DNA of 64,000 bases from Acidobacteria bacterium UBA2990. GTDB lineage: Bacteria; Acidobacteriota; Vicinamibacteria; Vicinamibacterales; UBA8438. Each line of letters begins with the position of its first letter. Position 1 is the stretch's first letter. This document shows, in pieces, positions 34,747 through 43,208 of the stretch. The notes below the pieces were generated by a model. That model made no database searches. It saw only the letters and a program-made list of their open reading frames with translations, and was not told the origin of the DNA. The DNA is taken from contig DEAE01000010.1 of assembly GCA_002347025.1 (NCBI GenBank), forward strand, positions 77,707 through 141,706. The letters run 5' to 3'. Position numbers and translations under genes: made by a program.

Positions 34747-35736
34747 ATGATTGGTGGTCGGTCGATGACGCACGAAAGCATTCAGCATAGCCGGGTCCGG
34801 AGTATCTATTTTCCGGGTGACAGTGTGCCTCCGTCTTGGCACCAGCCTGTTTTGGCACTCGGCAATTTCGACGGATTACACCGAGGACATGCAAAGCTCT
34901 TCGCTCAGGTTCGTCGACGCGCTGATGAAGCTAAGGTTAAAGCTGTTGCCCTCACCTTTGATCCCCACCCGTCTAGGATACTGCGTCCGGAGAAGGCACC
35001 AACGCTACTAATGAGCAGCTCACAAAAGCTTTCTGCGCTCGCTGACGCTGGTATGGATGGAATAGCGGTCGTCCGGTTTACTCTCGAGCTGTCTCAGTGG
35101 CAGCCTGAGGTGTTTGTACGTAATGTTCTTGTTGAATGGTTGCGGGTTGGGGAGGTCTGGGTAGGGACGAATTTTCTGTTTGGGCATGAACGTGCTGGAA
35201 ATTTCTCTTTGCTACGCTTGCTTGGAGCACGGTACGGGTTTAGGGCCGGAAAGATCGATCCAGTCCGTTATAGAGACTTTGTTGTTAGCAGCACTAGAGT
35301 TCGCCGGCTCGTATCTGAAGGACGAGTTGACGAGGCTGGTGCCTTACTTGGACATCATTACACTCTTGAGGGGAGGGTGGTTCGTGGGGATGGTCGAGGG
35401 CGAAAAATTGGATTTCCTACGGTTAACCTTTCGACGAAAAACAACCTATTTCCACCGAATGGCGTCTACGTTACCGCCGTGTTGGTTGGAGAAGTTATTC
35501 ATTCGGCTGTGACTAATGTCGGTGTTAGACCAACGTTCGGTACTGCCGATGATAAGCCCGTGGTTGAATCTCATCTACTGGACTTCGACCAGGACCTGTA
35601 TGATACCGAGATCCGCGTGGCATTCATTCAACGTCTTCGGGAAGAGCGGGCGTTTTCGAGTGTTCTGGCCTTGCAAGAGCAGATTCGACTGGACGCTGAG
35701 CAAGCCCGGGAACTGTTTAAACAGATTTCACTGTAG
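34747..35736 (+). CDS. ribF: Bifunctional riboflavin kinase / FAD synthetase
   Basis: Makes FMN and FAD from riboflavin, which the flavin enzymes encoded at the left end need; 329 residues. The N-terminal adenylyltransferase domain has LALGNFDGLHRGHAKLF (HxGH type), ALTFDPHPSRIL, VGTNFLFGHERAG and SSTRVRRLVSEGRVDEA; the C-terminal kinase domain has GDGRGRKIGFPTVNL and PPNGVYVTAV. Start ATG 34747; ATG 34765 is an alternative. cysS begins about 70 bases downstream. Confidence 0.96.
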   Translation: MIGGRSMTHESIQHSRVRSIYFPGDSVPPSWHQPVLALGNFDGLHRGHAKLFAQVRRRADEAKVKAVALTFDPHPSRILRPEKAPTLLMSSSQKLSALADAGMDGIAVVRFTLELSQWQPEVFVRNVLVEWLRVGEVWVGTNFLFGHERAGNFSLLRLLGARYGFRAGKIDPVRYRDFVVSSTRVRRLVSEGRVDEAGALLGHHYTLEGRVVRGDGRGRKIGFPTVNLSTKNNLFPPNGVYVTAVLVGEVIHSAVTNVGVRPTFGTADDKPVVESHLLDFDQDLYDTEIRVAFIQRLREERAFSSVLALQEQIRLDAEQARELFKQISL

Positions 35737-35808
35737 AATGCTCACCATTGCGAACTGGCTCATGTCTTGCCTTGGATCCGTCGGCCAAACCTTCACCCCT
35801 TTGCGTCC

Positions 35809-37224
35809 ATGCTTCTGTATAACACCCTGACTCGTCAGGAAGAGCCGTTCTCACCACTGTCTGGCAACACAGTTCGAATGTACACCTGTGGTTTGACGGT
35901 CTACGCCAGAGGACATATTGGCAATTTCAGAACCTTTGTCGCCCTCGACGTTCTGAGACGTGCACTTAAGTACGTGGCTGGATTCGAGGTACGACAAGTG
36001 ATGAACTTCACTGATGTTGATGACCGAACAATTGAAGAGTCAAAAGCGGCTGGAGTTCCGCTCCGCGAATACACGAACCGCTACATCGAGGCATTCCACG
36101 AGGATGCGGCTTCTCTTGGGCTCGAGCCTGTAGAGGAGTATCCGCGGGCTACCGATGATGCGAATCTTCGCTCAATGGTTGAAATGATCCAAGCTCTAGA
36201 GGCCAATGGCCATACCTATAGTAGCGATGGTTCAGTCTATTTCAAGATATCGACTTTACCTGATTACGGAAAGCTCGCCCGGCTCGATCATGCCGGGATC
36301 AAGCCAGGTTCTCGGATCGATTCAGACCTATACGATAAGGACGACGCTAGAGATTTCGTACTATGGAAAGCAACTACTAGAGGCGAACCAACATGGGACT
36401 TCGGTGTTGGGCCTGGGCGTCCAGGGTGGCATATTGAATGTTCGGCTATGGCGAACCGTTTTCTTGACGGTACGCCAATCGATATTCATGCGGGTGGCGT
36501 TGATCTTGTGTTTCCCCACCACGAAAACGAGATCGCTCAGGCTGAGGGAGCGACTGGGCAGACCTTTTCTCGTTTTTGGGTCCATGTCGAGCACTTACTC
36601 CTCGACAAAGGCACGAAGATGTCTAAATCGCTCGGTAATGCGTTCACCCTGCCTGATGTTCTTGCCCGTGGTTATCGACCCTCAGCACTTCGTTTTGCTC
36701 TATTGATGGTTCACTATCGCAAGCAGTTGCGGTTCTCTTGGGCTAGCCTGGACCAGGCGGAAGAGGCTCTTAAGCGTTTGATGACCTGTCTTGCGAGACT
36801 TGGCGGTGTGACTGGTGGCGATGCCCACCCCGAGTTTATCGATCATGTCGAGACTGCACGTCGGCACTTTGTGGAAAGAATTTCACAGGATGTGAACGTG
36901 CCAGCTGGACTCGGGACCATGTTCGAGTTGGTAAGAGATGTCAATGTGGCTATCGATAGTGGCGAACTTGGTCAGCCGGACGTTGGAGCAGTGATGGCGA
37001 CCTTTGACAGCTTTGATCAGGTTTTGGGGATCATCGCGTTGCGGCGGGTAGAGGAAGCCGAGCCTGATGTTCCTGTTCAGGAAATTGAGCGATCGATCGC
37101 GGAACGTAACCACGCTCGTGCCAGGCGGGATTTTTCAACAGCGGACAGCATAAGGGAGAGTCTCGAGACTCGCGGGGTTCTGCTCGAAGATGCGCCTACC
37201 GGAACCACTTGGAAACGCAAATAG
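35809..37224 (+). CDS. cysS: Cysteinyl-tRNA synthetase
   Basis: Charges tRNA-Cys; 471 residues from ATG 35809. Zinc ligands and the active site are visible: MYTCGLTVYARGHIGNFRTF (HIGN variant of HIGH), GWHIECSAMA, FPHHENEIAQAE and TKMSKSLGN. The frame is open 14 codons further left (35767) but the family's N-terminus (LYNTLTRQEEPF) starts at 35809. No Shine-Dalgarno site is evident. The tRNA-Cys gene that it serves lies 316 bases downstream, after tRNA-Gly, on the same strand. Confidence 0.96.
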   Translation: MLLYNTLTRQEEPFSPLSGNTVRMYTCGLTVYARGHIGNFRTFVALDVLRRALKYVAGFEVRQVMNFTDVDDRTIEESKAAGVPLREYTNRYIEAFHEDAASLGLEPVEEYPRATDDANLRSMVEMIQALEANGHTYSSDGSVYFKISTLPDYGKLARLDHAGIKPGSRIDSDLYDKDDARDFVLWKATTRGEPTWDFGVGPGRPGWHIECSAMANRFLDGTPIDIHAGGVDLVFPHHENEIAQAEGATGQTFSRFWVHVEHLLLDKGTKMSKSLGNAFTLPDVLARGYRPSALRFALLMVHYRKQLRFSWASLDQAEEALKRLMTCLARLGGVTGGDAHPEFIDHVETARRHFVERISQDVNVPAGLGTMFELVRDVNVAIDSGELGQPDVGAVMATFDSFDQVLGIIALRRVEEAEPDVPVQEIERSIAERNHARARRDFSTADSIRESLETRGVLLEDAPTGTTWKRK

Positions 37225-37387
37225 GCATTGTCCGGTTGAAGGTTCGAAAAGTTTGCTTGGTTTGCAACGCAGACTGCCTGTGGATTTCTCCCTGCGGACA
37301 CCGGAAGGGCCTTGTCGGTCAGTGGGGAACTCGCTGTCTTGTGGGGCTGAACGCGTTGTGGTACGGTGTGTTCTAGAGGTCGTTCGA

Positions 37388-37462
37388 GCGGGAATAACTC
37401 AGTGGTAGAGTGCGACCTTGCCAAGGTCGAAGTCGCGGGTTCGAATCCCGTTTCCCGCTCCA
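37388..37462 (+). tRNA. tRNA-Gly (anticodon GCC)
   Basis: Complete 75-base cloverleaf including encoded CCA. The acceptor gcgggaa pairs with ttcccgc, the anticodon arm is cctt-GCC-aagg, and the T arm contains ggttcgaatcc. The D loop has agtggtagag. Confidence 0.97.
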
Positions 37463-37539
37463 TACTTCCTTCCTGAGAGAGTATCCGCTGTTTGAGTGCA
37501 GTAGGGTATGGGTGGATGCCTACTGGTCCACGCCAGAAT

Positions 37540-37613
<74 letters not shown>

Positions 37614-37669
37614 TTTTTCAATAATTTGCAATTTCGCTACGCCTCGGGTTTTGGCTTGCGCCAGTCGCG

Positions 37670-37783
37670 CTAGAAGTTCATAAAGAAGCCGAACCGGGTC
37701 GTGTGCCTCCGTGTGTAAACCAGGGCAGACCAGTTGAAGGTGACGCGGCCGCTCGAGCTACAGACTCCGTTGTCAGAACATAT
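37670..37783 (-). pseudogene. Possible C-terminal fragment of an outer-membrane beta-barrel gene
   Basis: A short leftward frame of 37 codons ends with FNWSALVYTRRHTTRFGFFM then NF and a stop. Alternating polar and hydrophobic residues and a terminal Phe are the pattern of a last beta strand in outer-membrane barrels. There is a stop directly upstream in frame, so if real it is only a remnant. Weak evidence; composition could produce it by chance. Confidence 0.2.
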
Positions 37784-38072
37784 TCACAAGCATATACTTT
37801 GGGGACTCGAGTCTGCGCGCCGGGTTTCGGCGAGGGAACACACCTGATGTTGGGAAATCTTCGGAGTGCGAGGTGGCTGGCGCAACGCTTTACGCTGCCA
37901 GTAAACCTCGTCATTCTGCTACTAGCAGCCTTGAAGAGAAAAAGGTCACGGCTGGGACTACAAACGATCACGTGTGGAGCGGAGTTTGAACAGGTGCTGT
38001 CGTACTCTGCACACCGCCGGGCCGTGTGGTGGCACCTGTTTCCGAACGATACGGGTCACACGGTGCCCGACT

Positions 38073-38111
38073 AAACCTCCATCACCGGTTCGAATTCGGG
38101 CGACGTTTCCT
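38073..38111 (+). repeat. Decayed direct repeat of the tRNA-Cys 3' half (att-like)
   Basis: By hand alignment, 32 of 39 bases match tRNA-Cys positions 37575-37613 without gaps. The match starts at the 3' side of the anticodon loop, covers the T arm and runs through the acceptor strand to the CCA end. This is the part usually duplicated when a tyrosine-integrase element inserts at a tRNA gene. Compensating base pairs are lost, so it is not a working tRNA. Confidence 0.7.
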
Positions 38112-38496
38112 CACCCTCGAAGACAGAATAGCTACGGAGTGAGTTCTTGAAGGTGATGTTGTCCGTAACTCATTTACTGCATAATACATAGGAAATTTTT
38201 GTACTTAAGCTCAATTCTTGGTGAATAAACGTTCGATTCAATCGTTTGTTTGATAAGATTAACAGTTGTTCCACTATTTGCTAGATGGTTCGTCGGTCCG
38301 GAAGTGAGAAAAGGAACAAAACAGCATGCAGTAATGTGGAAGACGACAGTATTGTTTCAGATTAAAAAAATAGGCCAAGATTTTCTGGATGGTGGAAGGT
38401 TAAGGTCGGAGAGGCAAGCTTTTGTTTGTCTTGCATAGCAATATGAGATGGATGATGGAAAGGTTGAGTGGTATTAACAAGAGTATGGAGTTGTTT

Positions 38497-38754
38497 ATGG
38501 AGGATCTATTCGGTTCGCTTAAATGGCATTGCGGGCACATAACTAGGCGTCTTCGGGAGGACCTTCAACTGACACAGGCGCAGCTTGCCAAATTGTCAGG
38601 GATTCCACTCTCGGCCCTGCAGCGGCTGGAGGATTCTGGCGATGGTTCCCTTTCAGTATTGGACTCGGTATCTGCCCAACTAAGAACCTCGACTCCTGCA
38701 ATTCTCGAATACGTTCGGCTTATTAATGTTCGGATGTCTCAATATGAGACTTGA
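38497..38754 (+). CDS. Small Xre-family helix-turn-helix protein
   Basis: DNA-binding protein of 85 residues. The HTH_3/Cro-C1 pattern is clear: ITRRLREDLQLTQAQLAKLS, then GIPLSALQRLEDSGDGSLSV, in which TQAQLAKLSGIPLSALQRLE is the helix-turn-helix. I chose ATG 38497 since GGAG lies six bases ahead; the frame stays open to a TTG at 38422. No effector domain is present. It lies at the right edge of the gene-poor stretch behind tRNA-Cys and may be a leftover control gene of the lost element or a local regulator. Confidence 0.75.
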   Translation: MEDLFGSLKWHCGHITRRLREDLQLTQAQLAKLSGIPLSALQRLEDSGDGSLSVLDSVSAQLRTSTPAILEYVRLINVRMSQYET

Positions 38755-38865
38755 TGTCCGATGTCCTAATTACTGTTGGACTACGGCTAGGATGCTCTTA
38801 GGTCGATTGAGGCGCACCATTTCCTGACTCTGGTGTAAGTTTAGCGCCAACAAGAGGGCAAGTTC

Positions 38866-39531
38866 TTGTCTACCTTTTGGTCTTCCCGAAAGCTTCCTTT
38901 CGCGTGGGTGCTTTTAGGTGTTACCAATTTCCTGCTGCTTGGGGCGAGCTCTTTAACAGCTAGTGGTCTGTCGGTTCTGGTGCTTGTAGCAGAGGAAGGT
39001 GACCATCGTGTCCCTGCGTCCCATGAGGCTGTGGCTTTCTGGAATGACCGATTGGCGGAACTGGGAATCGACACAAGACTAGAGGAACCTCGGCTGGCTG
39101 TTGCGTCACCTGCGTTGAGGCTTCTTGAAAATTATGCTCGCCAGGTCGTTCAGCGAGCAACTAGGTTGCCTGCAGGTCAAGCTGAGCCAGCTCCCCCGGC
39201 AGATTTGAGTGATTTAGATGCCGACATTGTTGTGTTGTTGTCCCGCCAGGACATCATGTCGTTCACTTGGCCAATGCCGAGGATCACTCCACGGCGTTAT
39301 TTCCTGGTCGTTCGGTCGGTTCGAGGTCCTTACCGAGACGATGCTATGGTAACCAGGCATGTGATCGCTCATGAATTGGGACACGCTCTGGGTTTAGGTC
39401 ACAATCTTGAGACACACACACTGATGTGTGGTCCCTGCCAACCGCTCACGGCTGAACCGGATGATACTGGATTTCTACCGTTGACAGACGGTGATCGGGT
39501 TCGCCTGGTCGAGATGAATAGCTTGCGGTAG
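38866..39531 (+). CDS. Matrixin-like zinc metalloprotease, exported
   Basis: 221 residues with an N-terminal hydrophobic segment (about 10-32) acting as signal or anchor. The zinc site is complete: HELGHALGLGH (His169, Glu170, His173, His179), the extended HExxHxxGxxH motif of metzincins, followed by a Met-turn candidate in THTLMCGPC. The upstream part (EAVAFWNDRLAELGIDTRL) resembles the matrixin propeptide-free catalytic start. The start is TTG 38866, supported by GAGGG seven bases upstream; no ATG lies before the active site region. Substrate unknown. Confidence 0.82.
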   Translation: MSTFWSSRKLPFAWVLLGVTNFLLLGASSLTASGLSVLVLVAEEGDHRVPASHEAVAFWNDRLAELGIDTRLEEPRLAVASPALRLLENYARQVVQRATRLPAGQAEPAPPADLSDLDADIVVLLSRQDIMSFTWPMPRITPRRYFLVVRSVRGPYRDDAMVTRHVIAHELGHALGLGHNLETHTLMCGPCQPLTAEPDDTGFLPLTDGDRVRLVEMNSLR

Positions 39532-39656
39532 TGATGAGAATTCTGCGCTAATGGTAATCTATGCCATCCACCTACAACTTGGCTGTTTGAGCGAAACCTG
39601 CCGGCTGCCAGTCTAGCGGAATGTTTGTGCCAGCACCTTCGCAGTGTCTGCGTCGT

Positions 39657-40568
39657 TTAGTTAACTTCTACGGTTATGTCCAATGGCGTGGTGATTATCG
39701 AATCGTCGGCGTAGGCCCGCACGACATGTGTGCCAGATTCGCTGAACGTTACTGAGGTTTGAATTTCTCCGCCTCGCCCGCCTTCGACTGACGCGCTTAC
39801 TGGGGTGAATGAAGCTGAACCGGGTCCGCGATAATGAATCCAGGTGATGCCTAATCCGGTTTCACTGGCCACTCTTGCGTTTACCACTGCTTGGTTGGTC
39901 GGATGAGGTTGTCTTCGCCGGCGTTCCCTAGCGGCGGCGGCTCTGGCCGCCGCCTGTGGGTCGTCGTTGTCGGTGGCTGGTTCTTCGCGGCGAGGGCGAG
40001 GGCCTGGAATCCCGTCGTCGCTGATGACCACCGTAATGGTTAATGGGTTTGGACGGGTGACAGACAGGTTTCCGCCACTAGGAAGAGTGATGGATGGTGG
40101 TTGGTTGTCAGGCGGAGCCCCGTTAGCGCCCATGCCTCGGTTTGCTTTGATCACCCCTTCGTCTATTTCCCAGTTAGGCCATAGGGAACCGAACGCTTGG
40201 TCTGTCCGGCCATTTGCCGTGAGTGTCCAGATAAGGTCCTTTTCTCCCCAATCGGCCGGGACCTGCACCCGGAACACGAATTGCTGCCGACGGGTGTAAA
40301 ACCGTGTCGGTTGCCCTCTGTCCATTGGGCCGGGCTCGAAAGAATTATTCGGTCCAATAGGCACATCGGGCATTTCCTGGTAGTTGCGGTTCATGTAGCC
40401 GAACACCATGTCGTAGGTGCCGTCTGGATTACGTTCCCATCCTTCGAAGACTGGGGCGACGTTTTGCCCACGGTCGTAGCGGATCTGTGCATCGACTTCG
40501 CCAATGGCGGACACCACCAGGAACGTGACCAGCGTATACAACGTGACGCGCCGTCTGGGTTTTGTCAC
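39657..40568 (-). CDS. Exported protein of unknown function
   Basis: 303 residues with a signal peptide (VTLYTLVTFLVVSAIGEVDA, then Q). The body has an Ig-like or fibronectin-like look: GWERNPDGTYDMVFGYMNRN near the start, RFYTRRQQFVFRVQVPADWG in the middle, and a last domain ending SGTHVVRAYADDSIITTPLD. A low-complexity Arg/Ala-rich linker (about 195-225) divides it. I do not recognise a family with a known role. It lies 19 bases downstream of the cytochrome/copper monooxygenase gene in the same direction and is probably its operon partner, perhaps an accessory or binding protein of that enzyme. Confidence 0.75.
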   Translation of the reverse strand: MTKPRRRVTLYTLVTFLVVSAIGEVDAQIRYDRGQNVAPVFEGWERNPDGTYDMVFGYMNRNYQEMPDVPIGPNNSFEPGPMDRGQPTRFYTRRQQFVFRVQVPADWGEKDLIWTLTANGRTDQAFGSLWPNWEIDEGVIKANRGMGANGAPPDNQPPSITLPSGGNLSVTRPNPLTITVVISDDGIPGPRPRREEPATDNDDPQAAARAAAARERRRRQPHPTNQAVVNARVASETGLGITWIHYRGPGSASFTPVSASVEGGRGGEIQTSVTFSESGTHVVRAYADDSIITTPLDITVEVN

Positions 40569-40587
40569 TTGGGCTCCCCGTCAATTG

Positions 40588-41892
40588 TCAGTCGTTATCC
40601 GTAATGGCCTGTCGTTCTTCAATTGCTGCAGCGAACTCATCGTCATCGAGCTCGTAGTAGCTTGTCCAGGTGAAAGCCATGTCATCGCTGGAACGTTGGC
40701 CAAAACCGGCCCAGTTTCTTGGGTCAGGATTCCACCGGTTGGAGGCTGAGTTGTCGTGCCAGGTGATAGTGTGGAGAAATGTGCCCTTTGGCAGCAAGGG
40801 CTGCACGTCTTCTTCGTAGTTGTAGACGATGTGCCAACCAAAATCCCAAGTTGCGCAGCTAATCGTTTGGGTGTTGCCATCAGGTAATATCGCTTCAATA
40901 CACTGGCGTTTCCCGCGGTTGTGCAGGTGCGGCTGAAACCCCGTCAGGCGAACGTTGTTGGGAAAAGGATGGTAACTGTCGTGCCGTACTTCATCTTCCC
41001 CGGGAGGGATGTCTAGGTCATAATTTTGGGCTAAGGCTCTTGAGAATAATTCGTGCTTGGGTTCCTCACCTTTTGGGTAAAAGGTCAGGCCTACACTTGT
41101 CCTATCTGTCGTTTCTTTTCCGATTGAGGCGTAGTGCATGTTAAAGCGAATTACTGAGCCTGCCTTGACTAAACGTCCGGTACCTTCTGGAAAGGCGTCA
41201 CCGTTCTTGCCTTGGGCGTACTCGTTGAGGAAGTCGCCCTCGTCAGCGTCCAACGATTCTTGCAGTCTTGTGACGGCATGGTGAACTACGGGGAACCCTT
41301 CGGCTGAGGGTTTTGTTTCTACTGCCTTGATCCACCGATCCTCTGTAAGTCCTGACTCGGAAAAGAGGTCACCCCACCAGTTGGCACCGTCTGCGGGAAC
41401 AACGAATGGTTCGGGGATGGGCACGATCAAGTCCGGTTCACCGATGTGCCACATGTCTCTCTCAGCGAATTCCCGAGGTTGGGGCATGTCGGAAGGGTTG
41501 CCGCGGGGTGCACCAGCGTCGACCCAAGCAACTATAGTCTCAATCTGGTCGTCGGTTAGGGACCGGTCATATCTGAACCCTTGGACCCCGACATTCTTGT
41601 CGATGTACCAAGGAGGCATAGTTCGTGTGGAGACCTTGTCCTTGATCGAACGTGCCCAAGGTCTTGATTCCTCATAGGTCATGAGCGACATGGGTGCGAT
41701 GGCCCCTTCGCGATGGCAGGTCTGACACGAATCCTGGAAAATCGGAGCGATGTCTTTGGTGAAGGTCACCGGGGTGTCTTGTGCGACCGCGGAATTCGGG
41801 TTTGCAGTCGAAAAGCTCAGAATGGCGACTGCTACGATCCAGCCAATACTGAGCGAGCCAAAGGGAAACCGGATGATGCTAATCATGAGCAT
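40588..41892 (-). CDS. Cytochrome c / PHM-type copper monooxygenase fusion, exported
   Basis: 434 residues. After a signal peptide comes a haem c site CQTCH (Cys56, Cys59, His60) with TMPPW further on, then a two-domain region like the copper type II ascorbate-dependent monooxygenases. All copper ligands known from peptidylglycine hydroxylating monooxygenase have counterparts: VVHHAV (His204, 205), FNMHYA (His253), PHLHNRG (His322, 324) and SSDDMAF (Met405). The haem domain could supply electrons in place of ascorbate (inference). The real substrate is unknown. Start ATG 41892 or 41886. Operon with the downstream exported protein. Confidence 0.85.
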   Translation of the reverse strand: MLMISIIRFPFGSLSIGWIVAVAILSFSTANPNSAVAQDTPVTFTKDIAPIFQDSCQTCHREGAIAPMSLMTYEESRPWARSIKDKVSTRTMPPWYIDKNVGVQGFRYDRSLTDDQIETIVAWVDAGAPRGNPSDMPQPREFAERDMWHIGEPDLIVPIPEPFVVPADGANWWGDLFSESGLTEDRWIKAVETKPSAEGFPVVHHAVTRLQESLDADEGDFLNEYAQGKNGDAFPEGTGRLVKAGSVIRFNMHYASIGKETTDRTSVGLTFYPKGEEPKHELFSRALAQNYDLDIPPGEDEVRHDSYHPFPNNVRLTGFQPHLHNRGKRQCIEAILPDGNTQTISCATWDFGWHIVYNYEEDVQPLLPKGTFLHTITWHDNSASNRWNPDPRNWAGFGQRSSDDMAFTWTSYYELDDDEFAAAIEERQAITDND

Positions 41893-42169
41893 GTCCTCCC
41901 AATTACTTCCTTAATCGCACGATACAGGAAAATATTGATGTAATGATGGGCTGCTATCTTGAAGTTGTCAATCGCTGTCGATGAGGTCTCTGGGCTGGCT
42001 CGGTTTTCGGAGTCTTGTGGAATCGTTTTTAACGGTGCTGTCTTGAATAGAGAGGGAAGGCTGTTTAGGCACTTTTCATAAGCAGGAAGCTGTGCGAGGA
42101 TAACTCTTTCTACCAAACGGATATTGGCTAAGCGGGTAGCGTGATGCGCCCCAAACTGAGGGAGGACCC

Positions 42170-43120
42170 ATGCTGAAGAGACTGACAGTCGTGGCCTTGG
42201 CTTTGATTGCTATCGTGGTCGTAGTTGGTGGCCAGGAGGGTGGGGGCGATTCAGGTTACAAACCCAAGCGTGTCAATAAGGCGATTGAGTTGCTTGAGCG
42301 CAACCAACCGATTTACTACACCCAAGTCAATGGAGGCGGTTACGAAGAAGGCAAACAGCTAGCCCAAACCTGGGCTGATTACATTACCTACAACCTGGAG
42401 CATAGTCCATTCGATATGAGTGACCTTCGGGCCTTTATGCAAGGGTTGGTCGACGGTGGACCGACGAAGAGCGGTCATCGTACGCCGACCGTGGTTGCGG
42501 TGCTGCCTTTCGGTGGTGTCAACGAGACAGTTATGTGGGGTAACTACTGGATGGTTGAGCATCTACTCGGCTCAGGTGTCCATGGAGTGCTTCTCGCACA
42601 TGCGAGCTCGCCAGAAGTAGTGAAGGTTATGGTGCAGGCTGCACGGTATCCGCATGCTCCCAAAGCAGCTGGTGTCGGTGAGGGGCTTCGTGGAAACGGA
42701 GGCCAAGGCTTTGCCGCTGGTATCTGGGGTGTATCTAACGCTGACTACCAGGGGATGGCCGATGTTTGGCCATTTAACCCGGACGGCGAGCTGTTGTTGG
42801 GGCTGAAGATCGAGAATCGGCATGCCCTTCAAAATGCAGAGGCTAGCGTGGCTGTGCCGGGAGTTGGGTTTGCCGAGTGGGGACCTGGGGATATGAGCCT
42901 TTCCTACAATGTGAGCCGGATGGACAATCCGCAGGTGTTGATTGACGCGCGCGCAAGGGTGTTGGCGGCCACAAAGGCAGCGGGTATTCCATTCTTGAAT
43001 GGTATGAACGCCCAGAATATTGAGGCGATGATCGACGAAGGTGTGCGGATTGGTTCGAATCCTGGGGCAGAGGTGGCTGACCATGGACGGCGCTACACGT
43101 CTCGTCGGATGCCTTGGTGA
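42170..43120 (+). CDS. HpcH/HpaI aldolase-like protein with signal peptide
   Basis: 316 residues. The body follows the HpcH/HpaI (2-keto-3-deoxy sugar acid / citrate lyase beta-like) family: LGSGVHGVLLAHASSPEVVK, then LGLKIENRHALQNAEA with the metal-binding Glu, AVPGVGFAEWGPGDMSLSY with the metal-binding Asp. Family members are normally cytoplasmic and about 250 residues, while this one begins with a signal peptide (VVALALIAIVVVVGG) and extra N-terminal residues. GGAGG precedes the ATG by five bases. A strong hairpin lies downstream. What it cleaves in the periplasm is not known. Confidence 0.85.
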   Translation: MLKRLTVVALALIAIVVVVGGQEGGGDSGYKPKRVNKAIELLERNQPIYYTQVNGGGYEEGKQLAQTWADYITYNLEHSPFDMSDLRAFMQGLVDGGPTKSGHRTPTVVAVLPFGGVNETVMWGNYWMVEHLLGSGVHGVLLAHASSPEVVKVMVQAARYPHAPKAAGVGEGLRGNGGQGFAAGIWGVSNADYQGMADVWPFNPDGELLLGLKIENRHALQNAEASVAVPGVGFAEWGPGDMSLSYNVSRMDNPQVLIDARARVLAATKAAGIPFLNGMNAQNIEAMIDEGVRIGSNPGAEVADHGRRYTSRRMPW

Positions 43121-43153
43121 GGTAGCCTTTCGCTACAGGTGACACGCTGATAC

Positions 43154-43192
43154 GAGAACTCCGGCCTGCCCCTCTCGGTAGCCGGAGTTCTC
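43154..43192. terminator. Bidirectional hairpin between convergent genes
   Basis: GAGAACTCCGGC (43154-43165) and GCCGGAGTTCTC (43181-43192) form a perfect 12-pair stem around a 15-base loop. It lies between the aldolase-like gene and the DUF2911 gene, so it can stop both. There is no U tract. Confidence 0.7.
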
Positions 43193-43208
43193 CTTGACCT
43201 GCATGTTG

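Larger units (their letters stand above)
37614..38496. other. Gene-poor stretch behind tRNA-Cys, probable remnant of an integrated element
   Basis: It is bounded on the left by the intact tRNA-Cys and contains its decayed 3' copy at 38073-38111. No integrase or other mobile gene is recognisable. A 123-codon rightward frame (37703-38074) has no known pattern. From about 38140 to 38400 the sequence turns A+T-rich compared with both flanks, with a near-perfect palindrome CGATTcAATCG at 38234-38244. It ends at the small Xre-type gene. Confidence 0.5.

Noticed and set aside
34311..34781. A 156-codon leftward frame between the metallo-hydrolase gene and ribF
   Set aside because: No recognisable domain or ribosome site, and it runs into the ribF start; kept only as a comment on the gap.
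37703..38074. A 123-codon rightward frame behind tRNA-Cys
   Set aside because: No known domain or plausible start signal; it lies in the decayed stretch and is described there only.
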